Shown here one piece after another: positions 34,975 through 47,636 of a DNA stretch of 64,000 nt (positions within the stretch are counted from its first letter, which is position 1; each line of letters opens with the position of its first letter). Both the position numbers and the translations under genes were made by a program. This stretch comes from Chromobotia macracanthus (Eukaryota > Chordata > Actinopteri > Cypriniformes > Botiidae), in the NCBI GenBank assembly GCA_036877525.1, contig JAZGTH010000008.1, positions 9,284,501-9,348,500 on the forward strand. Reading direction: 5' to 3'. The notes below the pieces were generated by a model. The model made no database searches and was not told the origin of the DNA. It worked only from the letters and a program-made list of their open reading frames with translations.

Positions 34975-37193
34975 AATAGCAGACATGCTGACAGGGAAGC
35001 GTCAAAGTTAAATGAAAGCGGGGCATCAGATTGTACAGGTCACTACAATGACCTTCAACAGAACACAAACGTCTGTCTGACAGCAGTAACATGATCTCCA
35101 ACTGAGAGGTTCGATCAGGACCATCAGCGTTATCCTCACACAGAGAACAGGAGGTGGATGATACCAGACTAAATTCTATCTTTGAAGACGACCTGGATCT
35201 GCGCCTGTGCCAAATTCACTTGTGCTATGTTCAACCGCTCCTGAATGGCAAAGAAAGCACAACTGTGGCATGAAAACTCCTATGTTCCTCAAGGTACCAA
35301 GCAACAATCCTACAATTTGTAAGTTTTACAATGTGAAAGCAGTGAAATAATGTATATTTAATAACATTTAAGCCTCACCTTGAGATACATCAATGTTTGA
35401 GATCACTGATTATTGATTAAGTGACTACGAAGCTTTGGGCATCAAATAACAATTGATCAGTTTCAAAGGTCACCGGGGAGATCGACAGAAATAAAGTGAG
35501 TAATTATTTTCATTTGCTCTGTGCTTTGCCCACATACATATACTCAAAGAGCTCCACATACACACTGATACGAACACAGAGTTGCTTTGGGTGAATCGTG
35601 TATGAGGCAGGATCACTGTACTGTATCTCTCTTTCTCTCTCGCTCTCTCTCTCTCTTTCTCTCTGTGGGAGTGTTATGATGCTCTGTGATGGCCGCAATC
35701 TCTCAAATCAAACCCCTAGGCTCAGGCAATAATTTCAGATACCTGATTCTGCTCAAAATATCCACAATCCCAGTGTCCTTGCACCGGCTATTACAGGCTG
35801 GTAGCTATTAAGGATATGAAAAACCTCACATTTAAATTGACTCAAAAAACATAATGCATAAATGTTTCTGAGCGGGTTTTGTCATGCAAACTGTCTAACA
35901 GCTAAAGCACGGTATGCTGTCAGCATGCTAACTAAAGCACCAGCACTAAAAAACACATTAATGTCAGCCACAGTAATTAACTAAACAGCTGTGTGGACAA
36001 CAAGCTGATCATCTCAACCCATCTCTGCTAACTACCCACCTACCCACTCTTCAAAACAAGACATCAACACACATTTACACACAATTCACTACAGACAATG
36101 AGTATGTGATATGACCATGGGTGTGTCTTAATCTGCTACTTAGTTCACTAGCAAGCACACTCGCCCGGGAGCCACTTCTAGGGTTGTCCCTTTAGAAGTA
36201 ATTTCAGTGACTCACTATTAACGCTTCTCCAGTCTGAGGTATCACTTATGCCCGCATTAAACTTTAATACTTGGGGTTAAAAAGCAAGTACCACTAACAG
36301 ATAGCGGACTCTAACTGATAGCAGAAAGATATCAGTCATGGTGTTATACAATTATACAACAATGTTGTTGATAAATACCAGCTTCGTAACCATTTTGAGA
36401 ATAATTGAGTTTTTGGATCGAGGCCCTTGCTAGTGCTCCAGTTGGTGTTCATGTCACGATATGCTGATTCACGCCATAGGGAACCAGGGAGTTGAATGAG
36501 ACGCAGCCCGTGCTGCCTTGTAAACATATTAACTTCAAAAAGTCCCAGATGTCAAGAGCAAGCCACCATAATGTAATTAGACACTGACAAATTCAAATAC
36601 ATACTGGCACAATAACAATGAAACATTCTGGAGGGAAGAATCTGACAGGAAAGAGCTGCAAACCAGATTCTAATTTGTGTCAAACCCTCGCACCATGGCT
36701 CAGTTGGTGAGCGACTGCGGCCCAGAAAGTCCAGAGCTCTGAAATGCTTCCCATTTTGCCCTGTCCCCGTAGACACAGATGCCTTGTTATTATGCCACGC
36801 GTGGTCCACTCTACTTCAGCTAAGACAATTAAAATGAAACGTAACTCTGTTTAGCTGTACACCTGACGCTTTCCTTTAATTGGAGGGAGACAAAGGCCGA
36901 GTCTCTGGCTCTATGCGGGGCTTTTGCACTTTCCTAGCACTTCACCTCTATAAGACTCTGTCTCCGCTATTTACTACAGCATCTCACCTCCCAGCAAGAC
37001 CCGTGTCTCCTTGGAAACAGAGATTTGACGATTTGTGTACGTGTGTGTGTTTGATATAGTGGGATATGCCTGTCCCTTCAGCTCGGGCTGGTGAGAGTAG
37101 TCAAGCAGCTGTAGCGTGTCCACAGGAGCTGACAGAACACATATGCCAGAGTCTCGTGTTGTACATAAAAGCTGCAATCCTTACACATGAGTG
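34975..37193. other. Non-coding stretch with CT tract and a possible MITE scrap
   Basis: It contains a CT-rich tract (35625-35664). 36119-36240 (GGTGTGTCTTAATCTGCTAC, TTAGTTCACTAG, GTTGTCCCTTTAGAAG) resembles a decayed 'GGCTGTGTCC'-type fish element. No gene is seen. Confidence 0.35.
35625..35664. repeat. (CT)n microsatellite
   Basis: CT-rich tract with a few TT and CG interruptions. Confidence 0.95.
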
Positions 37194-37226
37194 CGCACAC
37201 GCACGCGCACGACACACACACACACG

Positions 37227-37260
<34 letters not shown>
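37194..37260. repeat. (CA)n microsatellite with CG interruptions
   Basis: GCACACGCACGCGCACGACA, then CACACA runs. Confidence 0.96.
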
Positions 37261-37262
<2 letters not shown>

Positions 37263-37352
37263 GGAGTGAAGGAACAGTTAATTCAGCAGACTGTTGAGCA
37301 GGGCTTGTGGTTTGTAACTAGTTTTAAAGATACCTACATTTCAATAGTCAAT

Positions 37353-37658
37353 CCCACCTAACAATTGTAGGTTGTAGGGATGTTTTCCTCACGTTTCCAT
37401 TAAATAACTAAATGTTATTGTTATTTTAAGTTGTTATGTTATTTTGAACATTCTAAGAACGTTTAAACGTTGAGTTTTTTTGACGTTGTATTAACGTTAT
37501 TAACTCATTTTTTAATTCTGTAACGTTTTTAAAATGTTCCACTAACAACTTAAGAACAACATTTTGGTATATGATATATAACATTAAAAATGTTCTACTA
37601 ATGTTACCTTTGAGAACTTTTAGCGAATGTTAGGCAACGTTCTAAGAATGTTAGCTGG
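37353..37658 (-). mobile_element. AACGTT-family short DNA element, copy d
   Basis: It begins CCCACCTAACAATTGTAGGT and ends AAGAATGTTAGCTGG followed by TA. The interior has GATGTTTTCCTCACG, TTAAATAACTAAATG, GACGTTGTATTAACGTTATT, AACAACTTAAGAACAACATT and ATATGATATATAACATTAAA, aligned in order with copies c and e. Confidence 0.86.
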
Positions 37659-38211
37659 TATACCAATGACATTTCACGACAACCAATTTAGATACACAGC
37701 AATATTCAATACCAACCAATACGCCGTTGAATATATTCTTTTATTTAATGATTTACGTTAAATATTATATACTGTGCATACTCATACTGTCAATTAAAAA
37801 ATGGCATGCAGCCTCCAATTATTTCTTAATTAACCAAACATTGCTAGTTTTTACTAAGTAATTATTCAAGCGAACAGTCAATAATAAAGAACAAAGAAAT
37901 GAACAAAACAGCGAGTGTTTCTCCTTTTCCTGTCAATATTGTTTTATTAATATTAAGGACATTACAGTCTATTAGGCTGCATTTACACTGCAATGTCTAA
38001 TGCACAAATTCAATATTTTGACACCGTTTGTCCATCTGCTAACATTCAGTGAAGACAAAGAGACAGTGTTCACATTATCAACTTGCCAAGACAGCCATTT
38101 TTAATAAGAAATGCATATAATCATTCTAGCATATAATCAAAAATAATTAGAAACCGATATCAATTATTTATTGATTTATTTGTTTCAGTAATGATTTGGT
38201 TGGTCGTACTG

Positions 38212-38562
38212 CCCAGCTCATGATTTTAGCTTGTAAGAACGTTTCCCTAATGTTTCCAGTAAGTAACAAAAATGTTAAAAACGTTATTTCATTTAAGTTT
38301 AAGGAATGTTCAAAACATCCAATTTTTTAGATGTTGTATTAACGTTATTGCTTGGTGTTAAGAGCGTTATTCAAACATATTTTACGTCTGTAATGATTTT
38401 AAAACATTCCATTAACTATTTAAGAAAATTGGCTTTGATATAAATGCTATATAATGTTAAAAATGTTCTACTAACATTACTGCAAGAACGTTTTTGATAA
38501 CTTTGAGAGAACTTTTAAAGAATGTTAGCCTTATTATTCTGAGAATGTTCCCTGTTAGTTGG
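38212..38562 (-). mobile_element. AACGTT-family short DNA element, copy e
   Basis: It begins CCCAGCTCATGATTTTAGCT and ends GTTCCCTGTTAGTTGG. The interior has GTTTCCCTAATGTTTCCAG, ATGTTGTATTAACGTTATTG, TATATAATGTTAAAAATGTT and CTACTAACATTACTGCAAGA. The nearest sister, copy d, ends only 553 bases to the left in the same orientation. Confidence 0.86.
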
Positions 38563-39188
38563 ACGGTACTTCTGATCGCCAAAGTTGTCACTGGTCTGCG
38601 AGGACTGATCTAACTGACTCGGCCGTCTCACTGTCTTTGACAGACTGGTTATGATGTTAATGCCATTGCTCTTCTCCTCCACCTCTCTCTCCCTTCCATC
38701 CTCATCTTTCTTGTCATCTCCGCTCCACTGAATACTATGTCCTGCACTTCCACTCGCCTGTCAGGAGATCTTTAAAACAACTTGCAATTTGCCTCTCCCT
38801 CTGACGGAGAGAAAGGTCGGTCTGAGCCAGAGTATTTCATCCCCCTCCACAATTCCCGCCAAATTTTGCCACTGACCTTTTGGGGACAAACCAAAGTAAT
38901 GAGGTAAATGTTTTGAAAAACCCATATTTCTTTCTCTCTCAGCCTGAATGTCGCCGCATCCGTTGACGTGCACTAATGACCCGCGCTTTTACCTTATTGT
39001 TCATTCTGGTTTCGTTCTTTTTTACTTCATTATGCTCCTTCTAATTCATTCCTTTATGGAGAACACTCTTCAATTCAGCTTTCTTAATTACAAGAGACTA
39101 AAAAGTGATATAGACATTTTAATATTTCAACAAATACAGTGGAGAATGAGGAGTCCTTGGAGACCTGGGAGGTGGAGAGAGAGACAGA

Positions 39189-39221
<33 letters not shown>

Positions 39222-41689
39222 TGAGAGGCTGCGGTGAATGTCAGTGGCAGTGAGGGCTGTACGTGTTCAGACTCGTGATAAGAGACGCAGCAGACTGACA
39301 GAGCAGAAATGTGATGATTAATAAGGGAACGTGTAAGTGGACTTAAAAAGATTTGTCACATAATTACAAATGATTTAACTGAAGCATTTTCAAGAAAATA
39401 TCTTCATACTGAATCCACATATCAAAATCTTCATTGGATGTACAGTACAGTACGGTAAAGGAATGAGCATAAGTGTGCACACACACAAAAGGAATTTGTT
39501 GTGGTTTTCAGGAGCTCTGAGTACTTACATACAGTATATACTGTACATAAGACAAGAAAAATTAAATATATATAATTAAAAATTAAAACTTTAGGTAACT
39601 TTAAGTTTCTCTTCATTTCATTAGGTCTTTTCATCAGAAAGACGGTGTTGGCAGATCCCTTCATAAACAAAGTTTTGCTTTAATTAAGTGTCTAAACTTC
39701 TTCAGAAGATTTTCAAAATATAGATTCACACACGTCAGCTTTGCCCCCTGGAGAGAAAGCAGGATTTTTCATCCAAGGAGCCAAAAGTTTAAGGAGAGCC
39801 TAGTGTATCAAAACACTCCTGAAACTGATAAAGTGAACCACACAGATAGAATCTTTAATAGTTTTCCAAGCACTGCAGATAGTTACTGGCCAAGAGTTTG
39901 AGAACGACAGTGATGTGAAATTTTATATCACCCTTCTCAGAAACGTGCACCATTTAAATACATGTTCCAGCAATAATAAAATCCACAGCTCTAAAGAAAG
40001 TAACCACTACACAATACTGACAGGATGGAATAACTGTGCAAACCCTCTGATTAAATTTGGCAGGATGTGAAGCTGGAGCGATTACCATAAAGCATTATAT
40101 TACCTGTTTAATTTTGCCCCCTTCTGCTTTTGTAAAATTTCGATCAGTTTCATTTGGCCTCAACGAAATTAGCTTATTGAATACAGTTTCAAAGCACAGC
40201 CATGGACACACACGGAAAAAAAGAAGGCAGAGGAAGATATTGTTTGGGAAAAATATTTATCTCTGAAAGAAATTCAAGAACCTTCCCACTTCTCAAAGCA
40301 AATAAGAACTTTTTTGAAAGTACAAAATACAGAAATTCAAACCGACTCTGTTGAATTACGTTATCACAATCACTTGACCTGTAATTACAAAAGGTTTTAC
40401 AAAACTGTACAAAACTGTTCTTGAGAATCTAGGCAAGTAAAAGATTTACTTTTTGCATATTTGTTCGTTTTCCCAAACAAGTGCAGCCAAAAGAAAACTA
40501 TTTCGAAAAGGTCTCCTCAGCTGTGTAACATAAAAAATAAACCCACTAATACAGCTGAATAAAAAACAGACTACAAGACTTTAAGGCGAATGAAAAGAAT
40601 AATCATTCAGAAAGAAATGAAAAGCCATATCCTGAGTGTTTTGGCAAGCCTCTAACCTCAATTTTTTTAAGAACAGATTCTAGTGTAGCTACTGTCTGAG
40701 GTTCGAAACATTTGATTGTCTCTTTGACACAGAGAACAATTTGTTACAGACTGACAAAATGTCTTTTGATTTGAGAAGGTGACACGTTCACATACCGTGA
40801 GAATATAAAAAGAACCAGAACCGTGTGGCTTCAACAAACTGAAAATAAAAATGGAAAGACAACAAAAAACCTAAATTTAGCTTCTGCAAATTAAGCTTTT
40901 AGATGCAGTTCTCTCTCTTTTTATATTTTTAAACACAACGTGAGGGGAGCTTGGCCACTGCTCCCTAAAGTTATTAGCAGGTATATGGTTTTACAATTTA
41001 AGGGGTCATTTGTGTCCACAGCGCGAGCGTTATGGTACGAGTTACGCGCCAACGTTTAAAACTTTTTTCTAATCTGCATGCACAGATTACTTCATAAACT
41101 CAAAACTGCTGTTTATGAGTGACAAGATAAATGCTGTTGATTTAGAAGTGTTTGTTTTGCATGACGTCTTACAGGGATCAGCACAGATGTGCATGATTGT
41201 GTTCAGATGACGGATGGGAGATGGAATCACTGTAATCAACACCTGGAAGGCAAGCGGATAGGGTCTACGTGTGTATATGTATGCGTGTGTGTGTGTTCTG
41301 AGGAGGCAGTATGGCTAAACAACGGAGGAAAGTAATATCAATCTGTCATTACACACACTCACGCCCCACACCCCTCCCATGGCAGCACAACACACACTTA
41401 GCGTGATTAACACACATGCTGAGTTAACAAGCATCCCCAGTGTGGGTGGAGTGACCACTGGGACACTCCCAAAGCATCTGCCTTCAGGAGTCTTCACTGA
41501 GTAGATGAGGGTTAATCACATCCACAGTTAAAAATACCCACAAACAGCCTGCGTTGTGAAAACATCTCAACAAATATCAGGCCCTCATCAGCTAAAACAA
41601 TACATATCCACACACAAAAACTTTCTAAGCTTTACTCGGGTAGACGCCATATTTAAAGGAATGTTCCAGGTTCAATACAACATACAATA
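38563..41689. other. Non-coding stretch with a GA tract
   Basis: It holds the GA tract at 39190. 39752-39768 has a partial minus-strand CTCF-like word (CTCCAGGGGGCAAAG). 39888-39920 resembles one end of a Tc1-like element, but no partner end was found. No gene. Confidence 0.35.
39190..39219. repeat. (GA)n microsatellite
   Basis: About 15 GA units. Confidence 0.97.
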
Positions 41690-42063
41690 CTGTGCAAAAG
41701 TCCATTACATTTCATCAATGGTGCTTAAGCAGTGGTATAACAACTGTATTTAACTATTTCTAACTATATAAAAAAGAACTATGTCTCTTTTTTAGAATAC
41801 AGCCTGAAAATACAGGAAATCTGTATGCAGTATTTTAATCTAATGACTTCAGGACAGTCTCCTCAAAAGAGATCAAGGTGTGCTTAGTCCCAAGGGAGGT
41901 CATTCTACGGTAAATATTGACTTTTAGCCTGAAGAAGACATTTTGTTCTTAAAAGTGTTTTTGTTTGTACTTTTGTGCACATATTTCCTGTATTTTCGGT
42001 TTTTATTTTAATAAAGAGGAGGCTAAATAATAAAGCAGGTGGTGACCTAAGACTTGTGCACAG
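41690..42063. mobile_element. Non-autonomous Tc1/mariner-type element, 374 bp, complete
   Basis: The left end CTGTGCAAAAGTC and the right end GACTTGTGCACAG are inverted with a small change, flanked by TA (41688-41689, 42064-42065). A second inverted pair lies inside: GAAAATACAGGAAA near 41806 and TTTCCTGTATTTTC near 41985. The 'actgtgcaaaagtcttaggccacc' end is a recalled fish mariner-like terminus, and the right end retains CCTAAGACTTGTGCACAG. No transposase frame remains. Confidence 0.84.
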
Positions 42064-42065
42064 TA

Positions 42066-43396
42066 CTGTAAGCCCTCACATCGGCACTACATGAACAAGG
42101 CAACACATATTAAAATGTTTTAAAGGTACAGCCACAAAACAAGTCACATTTCTGCTGTTAATCTTCAAAAGGTACCAGCATGTATACTTTCATTGTGAGT
42201 GCAATCAACATAACTTTTTACTGTATCAACGGTCAGCCACAAATGCTGCTGATGGAGGGTAATTTGTATTGAAATTAAACACAAGACATTCTTTTAATCA
42301 TTCAGCTGAAAAAATGTAACTTTATTTCTTGTAATTCTTATTGCTCCACTAAGAAAACTAAGAATATTTTTCATTCAATGTTTTGTACCTTGGGCCATGC
42401 TCAGCCCAGTAGACAACAGTCTAACATATTTCACAGACTGTACTTGCTTCAAAGTGCTTCACATCAAATTAAACTTGGTGTCTCCCCTGACTATGGTCTA
42501 CTGTACATCCACTACATGGAAAACTCAATAAGACAACCTCAGAGGCTATTTCTCTACAACAGAATACTCAGCCTTGACTATTTCCATTCAATGGCATGCA
42601 ATTAAAGCTGTAATTATTGAATAAATCCCATCTGCTTCGCCCAAAACAACAAACTACATCGTGGTGGAATATAAGCCACAGACTGGGGGCGCTGTGCTAC
42701 AAGTGCTACCCTACAGAGAGAGAGAGTCTGACAGGATGGCTTGTGAAAGCTCTTCACAGCAGGTATTTAAGCTAAGGCATGAGGGCCGCCGTGCCAGAGT
42801 ACCAGCCTGCAGCCCTGGGTCACTCCCGGTGGCTTCTGCTACTGCACGTGCCCAGCGTGGTGACAGGAAGTGTGAAGCTTTACTGTTTTACATCTGCTGT
42901 CTGATCCGTCGTTCTGCCAATATCGCATCTGTCAGAGAAACAGCGCACCGTGAGACAAACCCGTGAACCTGGGGCTGCCCTCTCGTATGAGGTCTTTACA
43001 AACTGCATATCACAATGAATCTCGCCAAGAGTGGGCCACAGGCGTATTGCGACACGTGGGGACAGGCGGAGAGAGAGACGGGGAAATAAAGAACAGAGCA
43101 GTAAAAGACAGGCTCGATCCGTTATATAAGATGGCCACTATTGCGCAACTTCATAGTAAATCCGTGCGGGCTGTAATAGGATACAATTTAATGAGGTAAC
43201 AGTGACCAGGGTTCCACTGGCATGAAAATTAATTCTTCCGTGGGCCTGTGTGGGGTCAGCTGGCGAACAGGAGCATCATAAAGGTACGCCGCGCAATTAC
43301 TGCATGAGCTCAGGCTGCCAAATAAGCTGTCTTTATACTCGCCTTTATGGGAACTGCAACATTACGAAGAGTAGTGCAGCAAACAGATATATGCAT
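42066..43396. other. Non-coding stretch, GC-richer near 42660-43090
   Basis: The GC-richer patch contains a CTCF-like word (ACTGGGGGCGCTGTG, 42682-42696). The 101-codon frame at 42661-42966 has no recognisable domain. Confidence 0.35.
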
Positions 43397-43403
43397 GAGA
43401 GAC

Positions 43404-43440
<37 letters not shown>
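43397..43440. repeat. (GA)n microsatellite
   Basis: About 20 GA units with few interruptions. Confidence 0.97.
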
Positions 43441-43442
<2 letters not shown>

Positions 43443-46400
43443 CAAGACAAACAGGTAAGAATGCATTCACCAAGCAGTGTTTCTAACCAACGGTTCATGG
43501 ACACCTGAAATTCCTTACCTATATATATATATATACTGGATATTATTTTGCATTATCTTTAATATAATTAAAATGCCAATCATTTATTTCTAAACTAAAA
43601 TCAGTCGATATTGTGGATGAAAAACAGAAACGTTTAGTAGCTTCTGCTCCAACTGAAGACATTTTTAATGCTTAGTTTCATATTCAATGAAATACTTGAG
43701 GCAAGTGAAGACAATTCTTGGCATTATTTCAAAGTGTCACCCAAACAAACTGCCAAAACCAACACAAACACAAAAGCACAAACACAAAACCAACAAAACC
43801 AATATTTTGTTCTCTGTCCTTAAAATCAAAACCGAAAACATCACTTTTCTTTTGACAGTCTTAACATTTTTTAAAGTAGAAATTTTAACAAAGCAACATT
43901 GAAATCTTGAAGTGTCCACCACAGCCTGCCTAACTGACTAAAGAAAAACAGACAGAAATGAAAATGAGGAATAACGCTTTGAACGTAAGGAAGAAAGAGT
44001 TTTAAGGCAACCATTTTCCAAACAGCCACACCAGAGGAGTCATTCAAAGAACACTGTGCATAAACAAAACACCCTCAACGCATAAAGAAGGTTTCTTCTG
44101 AAGGAGGAGGTCATTAAGTAGATGGCTGGTGTCAGGGTGGGCTTTATTTGCTCACAAAGGCCTGTTTTGCTTTAATCCACCAAGAGCTGTGATGTGTTAA
44201 ATTGCACTGGTGTCAGAAAATAACAGGCCTTCACACAATAACACACACCTTCATCATTAAGAAGGGCTCATGCAGAACTGGTGTCTCAAAGCAGGAGGGC
44301 GGGATGTGGGGGTTCAAGTCATAGCATTGCTTTCACTGTAACAACTTTCACTACACAAAAACATGCCAACCACAGTTATATTAGTCACAGCACATCAATT
44401 AAGACAACAAAGCCGGGAGCCTTGTTATGAAGAGATGTTTTGTCTCAATTGTGAGATTAATTCAAATTCCACGAGCTAGATGGACAGGTTCGGTGAAAGG
44501 GCAGAGTGAAGCTTTTCTCACCAAGTGGATGACAAGGCACAGATGGAGATTGGGTACATGGATTTTTGTGATTATACAGACCAACAAATAAAACCATGAC
44601 TTAAACAGAGCCGTGACAGACCAATAAATCAGCTAGCCAATTATTTATCCAACATTTGCTGTTTTAGATTAGACGTGCCTGCTTAGCTGATTAAGTCTGA
44701 ACAAACCAACTTATTTTCTGTTCATAAATATTTTCGAGTTAAAATAAATGTTCACCTAATTTCAGTATTTATTGTATGTATTTTATTGCTAAAGGGCATC
44801 GTAAAACACAAAGCCCAGCAGAGTGCCTGCAACCCCTTTAGCAGTGATTATATTTCACAATACAGCAAGGCTTGAGTGCCTTATTGCTTTAATATATTAC
44901 AGTCATTCACCACCTTCCTTTACAGATATTGAAACTGAATATTGAAAACACACTTCGGTCGACCACAACACTATCTGAGAACATGCTGGAATGTAGGAAA
45001 AGGGCAGATGTCTGCATGCATCTCCCAATAACATTCGGTGGTTTCGGGAACAGGTGGCTGGGTCTGCCCTCCCCTCCCAGCTACCCGGCATGGGGTGCGA
45101 GCACAGCCCCATTAGTATCGGCATTTCTTTCCAAACTTGCTAATGAACATCTCTCTTACAGCTACCACCTGTCTCGAATGTCCCAGCCATGTGAAGTGTC
45201 CATGACTGAAAACAAAATAGAAACCTAACAGATTCATTATCAGCTGGACTCTGTGGGAGGGGCTTAGAGGAGACCACCACACTCTAATGGTTAATTAATA
45301 ATATTGGGTTCTTAGCTTGTTGTAAACATTCATGTTACAGAAATAAAGCTTGCTTATGAATAAATCATAAGTTTGCTTTAAAATCAAACACAAGCACTGG
45401 TTCCTGTACTCCCTATTAAATTATTACTGTAGATTGTATTGATCACTGAACTGAAGATTATTTTAACACAGGGGGATTGTATATTAATCTCTGCAGGTAG
45501 AGAGGTTACTAAATATATCTTATCTGCAGGTAACAAGGCCTAATGCATGGTAGAAATTGCCAACACAGTGCTAATAACCACTGATTTCAATCTAATAACC
45601 TATTTATTTTTTATGCATAATATAAAAAAACCACAGCAATAATGTCACATATAATAGTGTTGTCTCATTCTAGTGACATACTTTTCTGCACTGAAACATG
45701 CATATTATACATACACACTGTGCATACATGCACACACATACACACAAATATATACATTTATATAAACTAACAACCCGAGGGCATATAAAATGAGAAGACA
45801 ACATTATTTATCATAAAGTATTTCACCAGTTTCTGCTTATATTATTCATTTTCAGAAGTTATCTAAAAACCATCATGCAAATCAATGGACAATGGATCCT
45901 GCTAACACCAGAGAAAACCAAGAAAATAAAAGCTGAAGAGATACAATATATAACAGCTGTCACCACCCGACATCCCTTTGAAGTGAAAGAACACTGCTGA
46001 TGAGGAGAAAATGTGAAGGATATGAGCTTGATAAGTTTACATTCAGCCCTGATGGCGCAGACATAAAAACACACTGCTAACACTTAATAATAGCTTTCAT
46101 TAACAAGTCATTAACAAATATTATGTAATGCTCTGCAAATCAGAATTCATTTACATTAAAATACGCAGACAAACATTCATGTTTCATTTTATTTTTTTTA
46201 ACTATGTAAATATACATTAAGCAACGATCTGTATAATGTTTGTTAATGCTATAAAATGCGAGAAAAACAGTTATAGTTATACGTGTAGATTCTTGCTCAA
46301 AGGTTAAAGCACCATTAGCTCATACACAGTTTGTCACTGTAAGGGCTCTGATCGATGATCTCAACCTCAAAGTGTCGCCCACTGAAGAGGCAGATGGTGA

Positions 46401-47502
46401 GACAGACCTCTGAGTTTACTGCCCCTGTGTGAGGCTTTTATAAGTGAGTCGATCCATTTTGGACAGACCTTCTGGACCTCTCCAGCACCCAGGGCCAGCA
46501 TTTAAGCTCCCGCAGGCTAGTTGCCGCTTTATCTTTGGCCAGAAAGAGGGAGAGAGAGAGGGGGCGGTGCTGTATGTGACAATGGCGAGCAGTATGTCAG
46601 TAACAATTAAAGGATTGTTATCTGAGGGCAGAATGAACATGTGCTTTAACTACAGGGGTCAAAGAATCTATTCTCCTATATCCTGTCATTATATATTGTA
46701 TGTAGGCCTTACAGAACCTACCAAAGTTATTATTGCTGTTTTTAGTTTTCTTGTAGTTTTATTAATATTCTGAATTAGGCTTTATTTTTATATTTTTAGT
46801 TTACATAATAATTTTAGTTATATTTACAGCTATCTTGTTAAGTGCTGCTTATCTAGTCATTTTATTCTATATTTTTTAATACTCTTATAAAAATTTAGTT
46901 TCAGTATTTTTAATTCTTGTTTAGTTTAAGCTTTTAAAATAATATTTATGGCTATATTTCGGTTAACAGTGAGACCTACAAACAAATGTTTTTAGTAAAG
47001 GGTTTAACTTTTTATATGCGATACTTATGCTTGGAAAAGTGCTGAATAAACATAGAAAATGACATGCATCTGAGATCCATTTAGTCAAGTCACCGATCAT
47101 GACTATAAATAAATAATATGCATCGCTGTAAGATGAGAGGCTAGTTCCTGTTAGCCATGAGAGTCTGGATCACATTCTGCTTCAGATGAGAAGTTTCCAT
47201 CTCCCTTCATCTGTTCTTTATTAATAGCGACTATGCAGGCCTGTGTACGAGAGAGAGGCCACAGCACACCCTTGCGAGTTATGAGCTGCAAAATAAATAA
47301 ATAAAGCAAAGCAATAAATATTCCTAAAGTGTCCACATGAGTGCAAATCAACTTCCTTTCCTTTGCTGGCTTCCTCTGGGCATGCACAGATGTATGGTTA
47401 GGAGCTACTCTGTGACAAAGCTTAATGTCACAAGAATTGTTAAAATATGATCGCAACAATTGGCCAAATAGCTTCAGTATTAGAGTGTATACGTAAAAAG
47501 AG
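43441..47502. other. Non-coding stretch with low-complexity patches
   Basis: It includes a short AT tract (43520-43536), an ACAAACACAAAA-type patch (43740-43805) and T-rich sequence at 46770-46960 (TTTTTAGTTTACATAATAAT and similar) that resembles a decayed cyprinid T-rich repeat. 46084-46260 has GTTAATGCTATAAAATG-like words of another recalled dispersed repeat. No gene is identifiable. Confidence 0.35.
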
Positions 47503-47636
47503 TTAAAGCTGCAATCCGTTACTTTTATGGGTTAAAAAGTAACAAAAATCTGTTATTGAGAAAAGTACGTAAAGTAACCTGCAATTTCAAACAGAGATGG
47601 CGGTAGAGAGTCAAAAGTTATGGATTGCAGCTTTAT
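47503..47636. mobile_element. TTAAAGC-ended MITE, short copy with internal deletion
   Basis: The left end TTAAAGCTGCAATCCGTTAC and the right end GTTATGGATTGCAGCTTTAT are inverted with few mismatches. The interior TTTTATGGGTTAAAAAGTAA, AAGTAACCTGCAATTT and CAAACAGAGATGGCGGTAGA lines up with the long copy at 30490, missing about 150 bases in the middle. Confidence 0.87.

Noticed and set aside
36695..36706. TGGCTCAGTTGG, a good tRNA A-box match
   Set aside because: There is no B box at the expected distance and no cloverleaf; not a tRNA gene and too little for a SINE call.
39888..39925. Sequence resembling a Tc1-like terminus (CTGGCCAAGAGTTTGAGAAC)
   Set aside because: No matching inverted end and no TA pair found; only one weak end.
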